DNA of 38,241 bases, taken from positions 1 through 38,241 of the forward strand of contig DASRMP010000050.1 of assembly GCA_035647855.1 (NCBI GenBank), in the 5' to 3' direction. How positions within the stretch are numbered: the first letter of the stretch is position 1; the number at the start of each line of letters is the position of its first letter. The notes beneath the pieces are model-generated. The model ran no database searches. It saw nothing but the letters and a program-made list of their open reading frames with translations, and had not been told where the DNA came from. Origin of the DNA: JAAZBW01 sp035647855 (GTDB lineage: Bacteria; Actinomycetota; Actinomycetes; Actinomycetales; Actinomycetaceae). Below are positions 7,970-16,138 of the stretch, piece by piece. Made by a program: the position numbers and the translations under genes.

Positions 7970-8722
7970 ATGGACAACTCTAGTGGAGTCGGCGTCCTCG
8001 ACAAAGCCGCAGCCGTCCTGTCCGCACTGGAGGCCGGACCTGCGACGTTGGCTCAACTCGTGAACGCAACTCACCTTGCCCGCCCCACGGCGCATCGACT
8101 CGCTGTGGCGCTTGAGTATCATCGCTTGGTCGCCCGGGACATGCAGGGTCGTTTCATTCTTGGACCACGTCTGGCCGAACTCGCTTCCGCCGCCGGCGAA
8201 GACCGTCTCCTCGCCGCCGCCGGCCCCGTGCTCACGGTCCTACGCGACCACACGGGCGAGTCCGCGCAGCTCTATCGCCGCCAGGGTGATCACCGCATCT
8301 GCGTGGCCGCCGCTGAGCGTCACATGGGCCTGCGCGACTCCATCCCCGTGGGCGCCACCCTGTCGATGCTCGCCGGTTCCGCGGCGCAGATCCTCCTCGC
8401 CTGGGAGGAGCCCGACCGGTTGCACCGCGGTCTGCACGGCGCGTCCTTCACCGCGACCGTCCTCTCCGCGGTACGACGGCGGGGATGGTCCCAGTCTGTC
8501 GCCGAGCGTGAGCCCGGAGTGGCTTCCGTCTCGGCACCCGTGCGCGGTCCCGCGGGGCGTGTGATCGCGGCGGTCTCGGTCTCGGGGCCGATCGAGCGCA
8601 TGGGCCGCCAGCCGGGACGGCTGCACGCGGCTGCCGTGGTCAGCGCGGCGAACCGCCTGACGGAGGTCCTGCGCCGGACCGAGGAAGAGGCCCCGAAGAA
8701 GGAAGAGGCCCCGGCGAAGTAG
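7970..8722 (+). CDS. ndgR: IclR-family regulator of leucine biosynthesis (NdgR/LtbR type)
   Basis: A 250-residue DNA-binding protein with an N-terminal winged helix-turn-helix (about residues 8-65, with the recognition region ATHLARPTAHRLAVAL) and a C-terminal IclR effector domain. The N-terminus MDNSSGVGVLDKAA and the segment VARDMQGRFILGPRLAEL are near-signature for the NdgR/LtbR group that controls leuCD and other amino-acid genes in Streptomyces and Corynebacterium. An in-frame ATG at 7949 would add 7 residues but lies inside the operator-like palindrome, so I use 7970. The last ~12 residues are a Lys/Glu/Ala/Pro tail. The gene is divergent from leuCD, as in other actinobacteria. Confidence 0.93.
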   Translation: MDNSSGVGVLDKAAAVLSALEAGPATLAQLVNATHLARPTAHRLAVALEYHRLVARDMQGRFILGPRLAELASAAGEDRLLAAAGPVLTVLRDHTGESAQLYRRQGDHRICVAAAERHMGLRDSIPVGATLSMLAGSAAQILLAWEEPDRLHRGLHGASFTATVLSAVRRRGWSQSVAEREPGVASVSAPVRGPAGRVIAAVSVSGPIERMGRQPGRLHAAAVVSAANRLTEVLRRTEEEAPKKEEAPAK

Positions 8723-8770
8723 GCGAGGGCGGCCTCCGCACTCCGCCCGCCTCCGCACTCCGCCCGCCTC

Positions 8771-9018
8771 CACACTCCGGAGACCCAAAACGCACGCCTG
8801 AGCGCCCGATTCCCACCGCAAACCAACACATTGCGTCCCCGCAAGCCCGCCCCCACACTCCGGAGACCCAAAACGCACGCTTGAACGCCCGATTCCCACC
8901 GCAAACCTCACATCGCGTCCCCGGAAGCCCGCCCCCACACTCCGGAGACCCAAAACGCACGCCTGAACGCCCGATTCCCACCGCAAACCAACACATTGCG
9001 TCCCCGGAAGCCCGCCAA
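8771..9018. repeat. Three tandem copies of an 82-83 bp intergenic repeat
   Basis: Copies begin at 8771, 8854 and 8936, each opening CACACTCCGGAGACCCAAAA; a truncated fourth follows at about 9018. Copies differ at a few positions only (for example CCTGAGC/CTTGAAC/CCTGAAC, and a 1-bp length change). Because the period is not a multiple of three the open frames across it give frame-shifting repeats and are unlikely to be genes. It starts about 50 bp after the ndgR stop. CCGCCTCCGCACTCCGCC just before it looks like a degraded shorter repeat. Confidence 0.9.
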
Positions 9019-9069
9019 CACGGTGCGCGAGATTCCGCAGCAGCGGGTTCTGGCGCCGCTGCAACGTGA

Positions 9070-9348
9070 GGGCGCACGATCGTCACACCAGGGCGCACGT
9101 TCGTCACGATGGCGCAGTGACGTCACTGCGCCATCGTGACGATCATGCGCCCTCAGCATCTTGCGTGTGACGATCGTGCGCCCCCGTGTGACGGACGCCA
9201 GCCATCTCGTGACGATCATGCGCCCCGGCGTCAGGGGCTACGAAGAGACGTGACGATCGTGCGCCCCCGTGTGACGGACGCCAGCCATCTCGTGACGATC
9301 ATGCGCCCCGGCGTCAGGGGCTACGAAGAGGCGTGACGAACGTGCGCC
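9070..9348. repeat. Array of a ~17-nt motif in both orientations, with an 83-bp direct duplication
   Basis: The core GTGACGATCRTGCGCC occurs eight times: twice inverted (9070-9086 and 9091-9107) and six times forward (starting near 9135, 9167, 9211, 9250, 9294 and 9333, the last with GAACG). Segments 9167-9249 and 9250-9332 are an 83-bp direct duplication differing at one base. The layout resembles REP/BIME-type intergenic repeats. No gene is supported here. Confidence 0.9.
9101..9142. repeat. Perfect 42-bp palindrome (centre of a longer hairpin)
   Basis: The left half TCGTCACGATGGCGCAGTGAC is exactly the reverse complement of the right half, with no spacer, centred on GTGACGTCAC. With a 3-bp mismatch the pairing extends to 9091-9152 through GGGCGCA/TGCGCCC, giving a stem of about 31 bp. 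It joins the inverted and forward copies of the 17-nt motif family. It could act as a bidirectional terminator between ndgR and kbl or be a mobile-repeat relic. Confidence 0.9.
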
Positions 9349-9397
9349 ATGGTGCGAGAGGCGGAGAAACACCACCCGGATTGCGGACTCCCGCGGG

Positions 9398-10597
9398 CTA
9401 CCGCTTTCCGACCTGCTCCCGCGCCTCGACGAACGCCGCCACGCAGCGCCGCACCTCGCCCTCGCTGTGCGCCGCCGAGAGCTGCACCCGAATCCGAGCC
9501 TTCCCCCGCGGCACCACCGGGAACGAGAACGCGATCACATAGACCCCGAGTTCAAGCATCGCATCGGCGATCGCCCCGGCTTCGCGTGCGCCGTCGTCGC
9601 CCTCGAACATGACCGCGTGGATGGGGTGCTCGCCCGGCAGCAGCGTGAAGCCGGCATCGGTCATGAGCCGGCGGAACACCGCGGAGTTCTCGCGCAATCT
9701 CAACCGCCCGGCAGAGGCGCCCGCGGCGAGACGAATCGCCGTCCGCGCTCCCGCGACCACGCTCGGCGCCACGGAGTTCGAGAACAGGTACGGCCGCGAG
9801 CGCTGCCGCAGCAGATCCACGATCTCCGTCCGCGCCGCGATGAACCCGCCGCTCGCACCGCCGAGAGCCTTGCCCAGCGTGCCCGAGATCATGTCGATCC
9901 GCTCCATGACACCGAAGTGCTCCGGAGTTCCCCGGCCGCCCTCCCCCACGAAGCCGGTCGCGTGCGAGTCGTCCACCATGACGAGCGCCCCGAATTCCTC
10001 CGCCAGGTCGCAGATGCCGGGCAGCGGCGCGAACGAGCCGTCCATGGAGAAGACCCCGTCGGTCACGACCACGATCCGGCGGGCCCCACCATCGCGCGCG
10101 GCAAGCAGTTGCCGCCGCAGGTCCTCGAGATCGGCGTTGAGATACCGGAACCGCCGGGCCCTGGAGAGGCGCACGCCGTCGATGATGGAGGCGTGGTTCA
10201 GCTGGTCGGAGATGATGGCGTCGTCGGGGCCGAAGAGGACCTCGAACACGCCGCCGTTGGCGTCGAAGCAGGAGGAGTAGAGGATCGCGGCCTCCTGGCC
10301 GAGGAACTCGGCGATCTCCCGCTCGAGCGCGGTGTGCTGCGTCTGCGTGCCGCAGATGAACCGGACCGAGGCCATGCCGAATCCCCACCGGTCGAGCGAG
10401 TCCCGCGCGGCGGCGATGATCTCCGCGTTGTCCGCCAACCCCAGGTAGTTGTTGGCGCAGAAGTTCAGCGCCGCGCCACCCGCGGCAGTCGCGACCTCGG
10501 CGCGCTGTGGAGTGGTCAACTCGCGCTCCGCCTTCCACAGCCCCGCGGCGCGGATGGCCTCGAGTTCCTCGGTCAACTGGTCCTTGATTCCGTACAT
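9398..10597 (-). CDS. kbl: Glycine C-acetyltransferase (2-amino-3-ketobutyrate CoA ligase)
   Basis: A 399-residue PLP enzyme of the alpha-oxoamine synthase family that cleaves 2-amino-3-ketobutyrate with CoA to glycine and acetyl-CoA, the second step of threonine degradation. The PLP lysine is Lys243 in SGTLGKALGGASGG, and His212 lies in DDSHATGF. MYGIKDQLTEELEAIRAAGLWK is the expected start. The ATG at 10597 directly follows the tdh TGA, so the two are co-translated. Length matches the family (~398). Confidence 0.97.
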   Translation of the reverse strand: MYGIKDQLTEELEAIRAAGLWKAERELTTPQRAEVATAAGGAALNFCANNYLGLADNAEIIAAARDSLDRWGFGMASVRFICGTQTQHTALEREIAEFLGQEAAILYSSCFDANGGVFEVLFGPDDAIISDQLNHASIIDGVRLSRARRFRYLNADLEDLRRQLLAARDGGARRIVVVTDGVFSMDGSFAPLPGICDLAEEFGALVMVDDSHATGFVGEGGRGTPEHFGVMERIDMISGTLGKALGGASGGFIAARTEIVDLLRQRSRPYLFSNSVAPSVVAGARTAIRLAAGASAGRLRLRENSAVFRRLMTDAGFTLLPGEHPIHAVMFEGDDGAREAGAIADAMLELGVYVIAFSFPVVPRGKARIRVQLSAAHSEGEVRRCVAAFVEAREQVGKR

Positions 10598-11656
10598 TCA
10601 CTCGCCCCAATCGAAGATGACCTTGCCGCACTGTCCGGAGCGAGCAGTGCCGAACGCGTCCTGCCAGTCCTCAGGCGCGAAGCGATGCGTGATGACCGAA
10701 CGGACCTGGTCGCGCAGCGCCGCGGAGGACTGCAGCATGAAGCTCATGCGGTACCACGTGGAGAACATCTTGCGGCCGTAAACACCCCTGATTACCAGCA
10801 TGTTTGTGATGACTTTGCCCCAGTCGACGCAGAACTGCTCGCTTGGAATACCGAGCAGGCCCACGTCCGCGCCATGGGTGCAGTTCTCGATGATGTCCGC
10901 GAACGCACTCGGCGCGCCGGACATCTCGAGAGCGATGTCGAATCCCTCGGTCATGCCGAGCTCACGCCGCACGTCGGCGAGGCTCTCGTTCACGACGTCG
11001 ACGGCGCGTGTCACCCCGACCCGTCGCGCAAGCTCGAGCCGGTATTCCGAGACGTCGGTGACGACGACGTGGCGGGCGCCCGCATGCCGCACGACGGCGG
11101 CCGCCATGATGCCGATCGGACCGGCGCCGGTGATGAGGACGTCGTCGCCGGGGATCTCGGCCTGCAGGGCAGTGTGGACGGCGTTGCCGAGCGGGTCGAA
11201 GACGGCGCCGAGGTCGGGGTCGATCACGTCCGACTGAACCCAGACGTTGGCCGCGGGAACCACCACGAAGTCCGCGAACGCGCCGTCCCTGTTCACGCCG
11301 ATGGAGTTGGTGCGGATGCACATGTGGCGCCGGCCGGAGCGGCAGTTGCGGCACCGGCCGCAGATGACGTGCCCCTCGACGCTGACCCGCAGGCCCACCC
11401 TCAACTCGTCGGCGCCGCCGCCCTGCGTGACGTCCGGGCCGATATCCACGATCTCTCCGTAGAACTCGTGTCCGATCGACATCGGCGGATTGAGTTGCCC
11501 GGCGGCCCACGGATCCCAGTCCTCGATGTGCAGGTCCGTGCCGCAGATGCCTGCCCGCATGACACGGATCTTGACCTCGCCCGCTCCCGGTTCCGGTTCG
11601 GGGATCTCCCGCAGCTCCAGACCGGGACCGGCGTGCAGCTTCATCAATGCACGCAC
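10598..11656 (-). CDS. tdh: L-threonine 3-dehydrogenase (zinc-dependent)
   Basis: A 352-residue medium-chain dehydrogenase that oxidises L-threonine to 2-amino-3-ketobutyrate, which Kbl then cleaves. Catalytic zinc ligands are Cys38 (GICGTD) and His63/Glu64 (GHEF); structural zinc ligands are Cys99, 102, 105 and 113. GAGPIG is the NAD-binding loop. I use the GTG at 11656 because AGGAGG lies 4 nt upstream; the ATG at 11644 would put that site 16 nt away. A longer open frame upstream crosses both tRNA genes and is not real. tdh-kbl is a two-gene operon with no gap. Confidence 0.95.
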   Translation of the reverse strand: MRALMKLHAGPGLELREIPEPEPGAGEVKIRVMRAGICGTDLHIEDWDPWAAGQLNPPMSIGHEFYGEIVDIGPDVTQGGGADELRVGLRVSVEGHVICGRCRNCRSGRRHMCIRTNSIGVNRDGAFADFVVVPAANVWVQSDVIDPDLGAVFDPLGNAVHTALQAEIPGDDVLITGAGPIGIMAAAVVRHAGARHVVVTDVSEYRLELARRVGVTRAVDVVNESLADVRRELGMTEGFDIALEMSGAPSAFADIIENCTHGADVGLLGIPSEQFCVDWGKVITNMLVIRGVYGRKMFSTWYRMSFMLQSSAALRDQVRSVITHRFAPEDWQDAFGTARSGQCGKVIFDWGE

Positions 11657-11767
11657 AGTTCCTCCTGTGGTGTGGTGGAACTCCCAGGCTATCGCCACGC
11701 CGTGAGGCTGCGCACGGCCTCGCCGCAGCCGATCCCACCGCTCGCGGACGCGCGCCCAGAAAGCAGG

Positions 11768-11794
11768 AAGGGCTCCCCTTGTGGGGGAGCCCTT
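11768..11794 (-). terminator. Hairpin downstream of tRNA-Glu
   Basis: AAGGGCTCCCC and GGGGAGCCCTT are perfect 11-bp complements around a 5-nt loop, beginning one base after the tRNA-Glu 3' end on the minus strand. There is no long T-run after it, so termination may be helped by other factors. Confidence 0.7.
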
Positions 11795-11795
11795 G

Positions 11796-11868
11796 TAGCC
11801 CCGACCGGATTCGAACCGGCGCCGCCGCCTTGAGAGGGCGGTGTCCTGGGCCACTAGACGACGGGGCC
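11796..11868 (-). tRNA. tRNA-Glu (CUC)
   Basis: A 73-nt cloverleaf. The acceptor stem GGCCCCG pairs with CGGGGCU (one G-U pair at the end), the anticodon loop is CUCUCAA within a CCGCC/GGCGG stem giving anticodon CUC, and the T-arm contains GGTTCGAATCC. The discriminator is A and CCA is not encoded. It lies 75 bp downstream of tRNA-Gln on the same strand, probably in one transcript. Confidence 0.95.
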
Positions 11869-11943
11869 ATTGCGGCCCGAGAAACGTTACCGTCTCTGCG
11901 GATTCCGCACCAACTCGCTGGAACGTGATGTTCATCGCGATGG

Positions 11944-12015
11944 CTGGGGTACCAGGACTCGAACCTAGAACGACGGAACCAGAATCCGCTGTGTTGCCAA
12001 TTACACCATACCCCA
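11944..12015 (-). tRNA. tRNA-Gln (CUG)
   Basis: A 72-nt cloverleaf. The acceptor stem TGGGGTA pairs with TACCCCA, the discriminator is G, the anticodon loop TTCTGGT carries CUG, and the T-arm has GGTTCGAGTCC. The weak first pair (U-A) and G73 are typical tRNA-Gln identity elements for GlnRS. glnS lies about 0.8 kb away. Confidence 0.95.
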
Positions 12016-12162
12016 AGGGGTTTCCCCGGCCTCGCGGCCGTGGCACCAGGCAACTACACTACCCGACGCCCCGGCACGGACCCAACCGCCGCATGCGGGC
12101 GAACGCCGGTTTTCCGGGTGATCTCGGTTACGATCGCTCCGTTCGTTCGTCCAGAGGAAACC

Positions 12163-12762
12163 ATGCCCATCTCACCTCACGCCCGAGTTCTCGCCACAGC
12201 CGCCGCACTTGCGGCGGCCCTCTCGCTCGGGGCCTGCTCTACGTCGTCGACAAACTCCGGGGACGAACTCCCCGACTCCTCGCCGACCGCCACCCCCTCC
12301 GATACCGAGCCGATCCCGCTCGCCAACATGGACCTCTCCGGCCTCGCCGAACTGGATTACACCCACAACGAGCAGGTGGAGAGCGACAACCTCGTGCAGT
12401 GGCAGACTCCCGGATGCATCGTCCAGGCGGTCGTCGCGCCGCACGAGGGCAGCGGTGACGACGCCGCAGACTCCGTCGCCGCGTTCGATTCGTTCGGGCC
12501 CGAGTTCACGGACCTGACCGAGCGAGACTTCGTGCACCTCCCCCTCGTCACCGGAGGCACCCTCATCATGGCGGCACGTTCGGGCACCGTCACGGTCGAC
12601 GACGTCGTCGCAGAGATCGATCTTGCAGCACGCGCGGTCGGAGAGGTTGACACCCTGTTCGTCATCACTCACTCATGCAGCGACGACGCCCCGAGCCCAA
12701 CGAGTCTGGATGACGTCATGGCCGCAATCACGCTGCGCGGAGTGGTGAACCCGGACGTGTGA
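12163..12762 (+). CDS. Hypothetical lipoprotein
   Basis: A 199-residue protein I do not recognise. It has a signal peptide with lipobox LGAC (cysteine near residue 25), then a Ser/Thr/Pro-rich linker to about residue 48, then a compact acidic domain of ~150 residues containing two more cysteines (GCIV and HSCSDD) that might form a disulfide. ATG 12163 has AGAGGA about 4 nt upstream, and the open frame before it crosses the tRNA-Gln region and is excluded. It is convergent with glnS with a 12-bp gap. It should be anchored outside the cell; function unknown. Confidence 0.8.
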   Translation: MPISPHARVLATAAALAAALSLGACSTSSTNSGDELPDSSPTATPSDTEPIPLANMDLSGLAELDYTHNEQVESDNLVQWQTPGCIVQAVVAPHEGSGDDAADSVAAFDSFGPEFTDLTERDFVHLPLVTGGTLIMAARSGTVTVDDVVAEIDLAARAVGEVDTLFVITHSCSDDAPSPTSLDDVMAAITLRGVVNPDV

Positions 12763-12774
12763 CGCCGGCCCGCA

Positions 12775-14571
12775 CTACTTCACGCCGCGCGCCACCGCGG
12801 CCGGGCCCGCTACTTCTGCCGCGCCCCCCGCTGCGCGCCCTGCCGCGCCCCGCGCCCCGCGCTGCGCGCCCTGCCTGGCCTGCTGCGCCTGCGCCCGCTG
12901 GATCGCCGCCCACTCGTCCCGCAGCCCGACGGTCCGGTGGAACACCATCTCGTCGGCCGGATCGAGCGCGAAGTAGCCGAGTCGCTCGAACTGCACCACC
13001 TCGCCTGGCTCAACCTCGGCCAGCACCGGTTCCACCTTCGCGTGAAGCACCATCCGTGAGTCGCGGTTGAGATCGTCGAGCGGCTCGCCCGTGGCAGCGC
13101 CCGGCACCTCGGCCGAGAACAGGTACTCGTACAGGTTCGCGGTCGCGTCCGCCGCGTGTCCCCTCGAGACCCAGTGCATTGTGCTCTTCACCTTGCGGCC
13201 GTCCGGCGCGTTGCCGCCCCGAGTCTCCGGATCGTACGTCGCAAGCACCTCGACCGCGTTCCCCGCCTCGTCCTTCACCACGTGGGTGGCGGTCACGAAG
13301 TAGGCGCCCCGCAGCCGCACCTCGCGGCCCGGCGAGAGCCGGAAGAACTTGGGCGGTGGCACCTCCGCGAAGTCCTCGCGCTCGATGTACAGGTGGCCGG
13401 AGAACGGAACCGAGCGCACGCCGTCGCCGGGATTCTCGGGATTGTTGGCCAGTTCGACCATCTCGACCACGGGGGCGCCGTCGTCGCCGACTGGCCAGTT
13501 GGTGATCGTGAGCGGGAGCGGGTCGAGCACGGCCATGCGGCGCTGCGCGGTCACGTTGAGTTCGCGGCGCACCACGGCCTCGAACGCCTCGATGGCGTGG
13601 CGCGAGTTGGTGCGTGAGTTGCCGATTTCCCGCAGGAACTGGCGGATGGCCGAGGGCGGGAAGCCGCGGCGGCGCATGGCGCCCAGCGTGGGCATCCGCG
13701 GATCCTTCCATCCGTCCACCACGCCCTCGTCCACCAGTTTCTTCAGCCGGCGCTTCGACGTGACGGTGTGGGTGAACTCGAGGCGCGCGAACTCGATCTG
13801 CTTGGGGCGGTCGAAGGGCAGCGGGAGGTGGTCGAGGAACCAGTCGTAGAGAGGACGGTGCGCGTCGAACTCGAGGGTGCACATGGAGTGGGTGACGCCC
13901 TCGATGGCGTCGGACTGGCCGTGCGCCCAGTCGTAGGTGGGGTAGATGACCCACTCGTCGCCCGTGTTGTGGTGGTGGGCGTGGCGGATGCGGTACATGA
14001 TCGGGTCCCGCAGCCACATGTTGTCACTCTGCATGTCGATCTTGGCGCGCAGCACCCGCGCACCGTCAGGGAAATCCCCGGCCCTCATACGGCGCAGGAG
14101 ATCGAGGTTCTCCTCGATCGAGCGCCCCCGGTACGGCGATTCGATCCCAGGAACGCCGTAGCCGCCCCGCTGCGCCGAGATGGTCTCGCTGTCCTGATCG
14201 TCCACGTATGCCTTGCCCCGCAGGACCAGGTGTTCCGCCCACTCGTACAGCTCGCCGAAGTAGTCGGACGCGTGCACCACTGCCTCCGGCGTGTAGCCGA
14301 GCCAGGCGATGTCCTCCTTGATCGAGTCCACGTACTCGGTCTCTTCAGTGTCCGGGTTCGTGTCATCAAGGCGGAGCTTGCAGATGCCGCCGAAGTCCTC
14401 CGCGACCCCGAAGTCCTGGAAGATCGCCTTCGCGTGCCCGATGTGGAGGTAGCCGTTCGGCTCCGGCGGGAAGCGAGTCTGCACCCGCGAGTAGGTCCCG
14501 TCCGCGAGGTCCTGGCGCACGATCTCACGGATGAAGTCTGTGGCACCGTTGGGTCTCTCGGGGCTGGTCAT
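12775..14571 (-). CDS. glnS: Glutaminyl-tRNA synthetase
   Basis: A ~598-residue class I synthetase that charges tRNA-Gln directly. The HIGH motif is in PEPNGYLHIGHAKAI (residues 43-46), and the KMSKS-loop equivalent is TVTSKRRLKKL. The anticodon-binding beta-barrels follow, with VVRRELNVTAQRRMAVLDPL between domains. The C-terminus ends in a low-complexity Ala/Arg/Gly/Gln tail of ~40 residues not found in the core enzyme. The start is uncertain: ATG 14571 or TTG 14580. It is divergent from gltX with a 61-bp gap. Many actinobacteria lack GlnRS and use Glu-tRNA-Gln amidation, so its presence is a lineage marker. Confidence 0.96.
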   Translation of the reverse strand: MTSPERPNGATDFIREIVRQDLADGTYSRVQTRFPPEPNGYLHIGHAKAIFQDFGVAEDFGGICKLRLDDTNPDTEETEYVDSIKEDIAWLGYTPEAVVHASDYFGELYEWAEHLVLRGKAYVDDQDSETISAQRGGYGVPGIESPYRGRSIEENLDLLRRMRAGDFPDGARVLRAKIDMQSDNMWLRDPIMYRIRHAHHHNTGDEWVIYPTYDWAHGQSDAIEGVTHSMCTLEFDAHRPLYDWFLDHLPLPFDRPKQIEFARLEFTHTVTSKRRLKKLVDEGVVDGWKDPRMPTLGAMRRRGFPPSAIRQFLREIGNSRTNSRHAIEAFEAVVRRELNVTAQRRMAVLDPLPLTITNWPVGDDGAPVVEMVELANNPENPGDGVRSVPFSGHLYIEREDFAEVPPPKFFRLSPGREVRLRGAYFVTATHVVKDEAGNAVEVLATYDPETRGGNAPDGRKVKSTMHWVSRGHAADATANLYEYLFSAEVPGAATGEPLDDLNRDSRMVLHAKVEPVLAEVEPGEVVQFERLGYFALDPADEMVFHRTVGLRDEWAAIQRAQAQQARQGAQRGARGAAGRAAGGAAEVAGPAAVARGVK

Positions 14572-14632
14572 GACCCTCAAGGTAGCACCATCGGCCCAGG
14601 CCTCCCGGCGGCGCCATTAGGCTTGGGCCACC

Positions 14633-16099
14633 ATGAGTGAACTTCGCCCCGCACGCACGCGCATCGCCCCCTCGCCCACCGGCCACCCCCACGTCGGTAC
14701 CGCCTACCAGGCGCTCTTCGACCTCGCGTGGGCCCGCAAGACAGGCGGGCAGTTCGTGCTCCGCATCGAGGACACGGACCGCAATCGGCTCGTGGAGGGC
14801 AGCGAGGAGCAGATCTACTCCACGCTCCGGTGGCTGGGTCTCGACTACGACGAGGGCCCCGACGTTGGCGGGCCGTATGCCCCCTACCGCCAGTCCGAGC
14901 GACTCGAGACGTACCGCCCTCACGTCGAGCAACTGATCGAGCAGGGCAACGCGTACCACTGCTGGTGCTCCACCGAGCGCCTGTCCGAGATGCGCAAGGA
15001 GCAGGAGGCGTCCAAGCAGGCGGTGACCGGCTACGACCGTCTCTGCTACGGCAAGACCCGCGAGGAACGTGCGGCGCTGCCCGGATTCTCCGAGATCCCC
15101 GTGGTCCGCATGCTCATTCCCGACGACGCCCCGCTCGCCTTCCACGACCTCGTCCGCGGCGATGTGCGGGCCCCCTTCCCGGATGACCAGGTGATCCTCA
15201 AGGCCGACGGCTTCCCCACCTACCACCTCGCCGTCGTTGTGGACGATCACCTCATGGACATCACCACCGTGGTGCGCGGCGAGGAGTGGATCTCCTCCAC
15301 GCCCAAGCACCTGCTGCTCTACCAGTGGCTCGGCTGGGAAGCGCCTGAGTTCGCACACATGCCGCTGCTGCGCAATCCGGACAAGTCGAAGATCTCGAAG
15401 CGCAAGAACCCCGCTGCCCGGCTCACGTGGTTCCGCGAGAACGGCTACCTACCGGAGGCGGTGCTGAACTTCCTGCAACTGCTCGCGTACCCGCCTGTCG
15501 AGGAGAACCGCGAGGTCGCGACCTTCGAGGAGTTCACCGAGGCGTTCGACTGGTCCCGCGTCAACACCGTGGGCCCCGTGTTCGACATGACCAAGCTCGC
15601 GTGGCTGAACGGCCACTACATCCGCGAACTGCCCGATAGCGAGCTCGCCGAGCGCGTGATCGAGCATCTCACCTTCACCGAGCGGGTCGCCCCGGATGAG
15701 CGCACTGCCGAGGTGGTGCGCGCCGCCATCCCGATCATCAAGGAGCGCCTCACCACGCTCGCGGATGCGCTCCCCATGGTCCAGTTCCTCCTCACCCCGG
15801 ATGCCGAACTCGTGATCGCCGACGACGCCCGCGCCACCCTCAAGGACGACGCCGCCCGGGTGCTCACGGCGGCCCGTTCCGCCCTCGCCTCCCTGGACGA
15901 TTTCACGACGCCGGAAATCGAGTCGGTCCTGCGCGCCGCCCTGGTGGAGGGGTTGGGGATCAAGCCGCGGTTCGCGTTCGGGCCCCTGCGCGTGGCCGTC
16001 TCCGGCGCCAAGGTCTCCCCGCCGCTGTTCGAGTCGATGGAGATCCTCGGCAAGGACTCGACGCTCGCGCGCCTGGACGCGCTCGCCGCCGGCCTGTAG
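14633..16099 (+). CDS. gltX: Glutamyl-tRNA synthetase
   Basis: A 488-residue class I synthetase that charges tRNA-Glu. The HIGH-type motif is APSPTGHPHVGTAYQALF (residues ~12-29), FVLRIEDTDR follows, and the KMSKS loop is KISKR (253-257). The C-terminal anticodon-binding region is the helical cage of bacterial GluRS. Because GlnRS is present, it may be discriminating rather than charging both tRNAs; the sequence cannot settle this. ATG 14633 has no clear Shine-Dalgarno. A TAGGCT hexamer at 14618-14623 could serve as -10 for a near-leaderless mRNA. Confidence 0.97.
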   Translation: MSELRPARTRIAPSPTGHPHVGTAYQALFDLAWARKTGGQFVLRIEDTDRNRLVEGSEEQIYSTLRWLGLDYDEGPDVGGPYAPYRQSERLETYRPHVEQLIEQGNAYHCWCSTERLSEMRKEQEASKQAVTGYDRLCYGKTREERAALPGFSEIPVVRMLIPDDAPLAFHDLVRGDVRAPFPDDQVILKADGFPTYHLAVVVDDHLMDITTVVRGEEWISSTPKHLLLYQWLGWEAPEFAHMPLLRNPDKSKISKRKNPAARLTWFRENGYLPEAVLNFLQLLAYPPVEENREVATFEEFTEAFDWSRVNTVGPVFDMTKLAWLNGHYIRELPDSELAERVIEHLTFTERVAPDERTAEVVRAAIPIIKERLTTLADALPMVQFLLTPDAELVIADDARATLKDDAARVLTAARSALASLDDFTTPEIESVLRAALVEGLGIKPRFAFGPLRVAVSGAKVSPPLFESMEILGKDSTLARLDALAAGL

Positions 16100-16138
16100 C
16101 CGAACGAACCCGCCCGCGGAGTCGGCACGTGTGGGCCG

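Noticed and set aside
8240..9107. Long minus-strand open frames across the ndgR 3' end and the 83-bp repeats, giving repetitive Gly/Arg/Val proteins
   Set aside because: They are antisense to ndgR, the repeat period shifts frame, and different frames give the same pseudo-repeat; the DNA repeat explains them.
8771..9348. CRISPR array
   Set aside because: Copies are directly abutting with no unique spacers, and no cas gene is present.
9136..9542. Short plus-strand proteins with repeated VTIVRP-type segments
   Set aside because: They are translations of the 17-nt intergenic motif, not conserved proteins.
11644..12046. Upstream extension of tdh
   Set aside because: It runs through both tRNA genes; a strong AGGAGG places the start at 11656.
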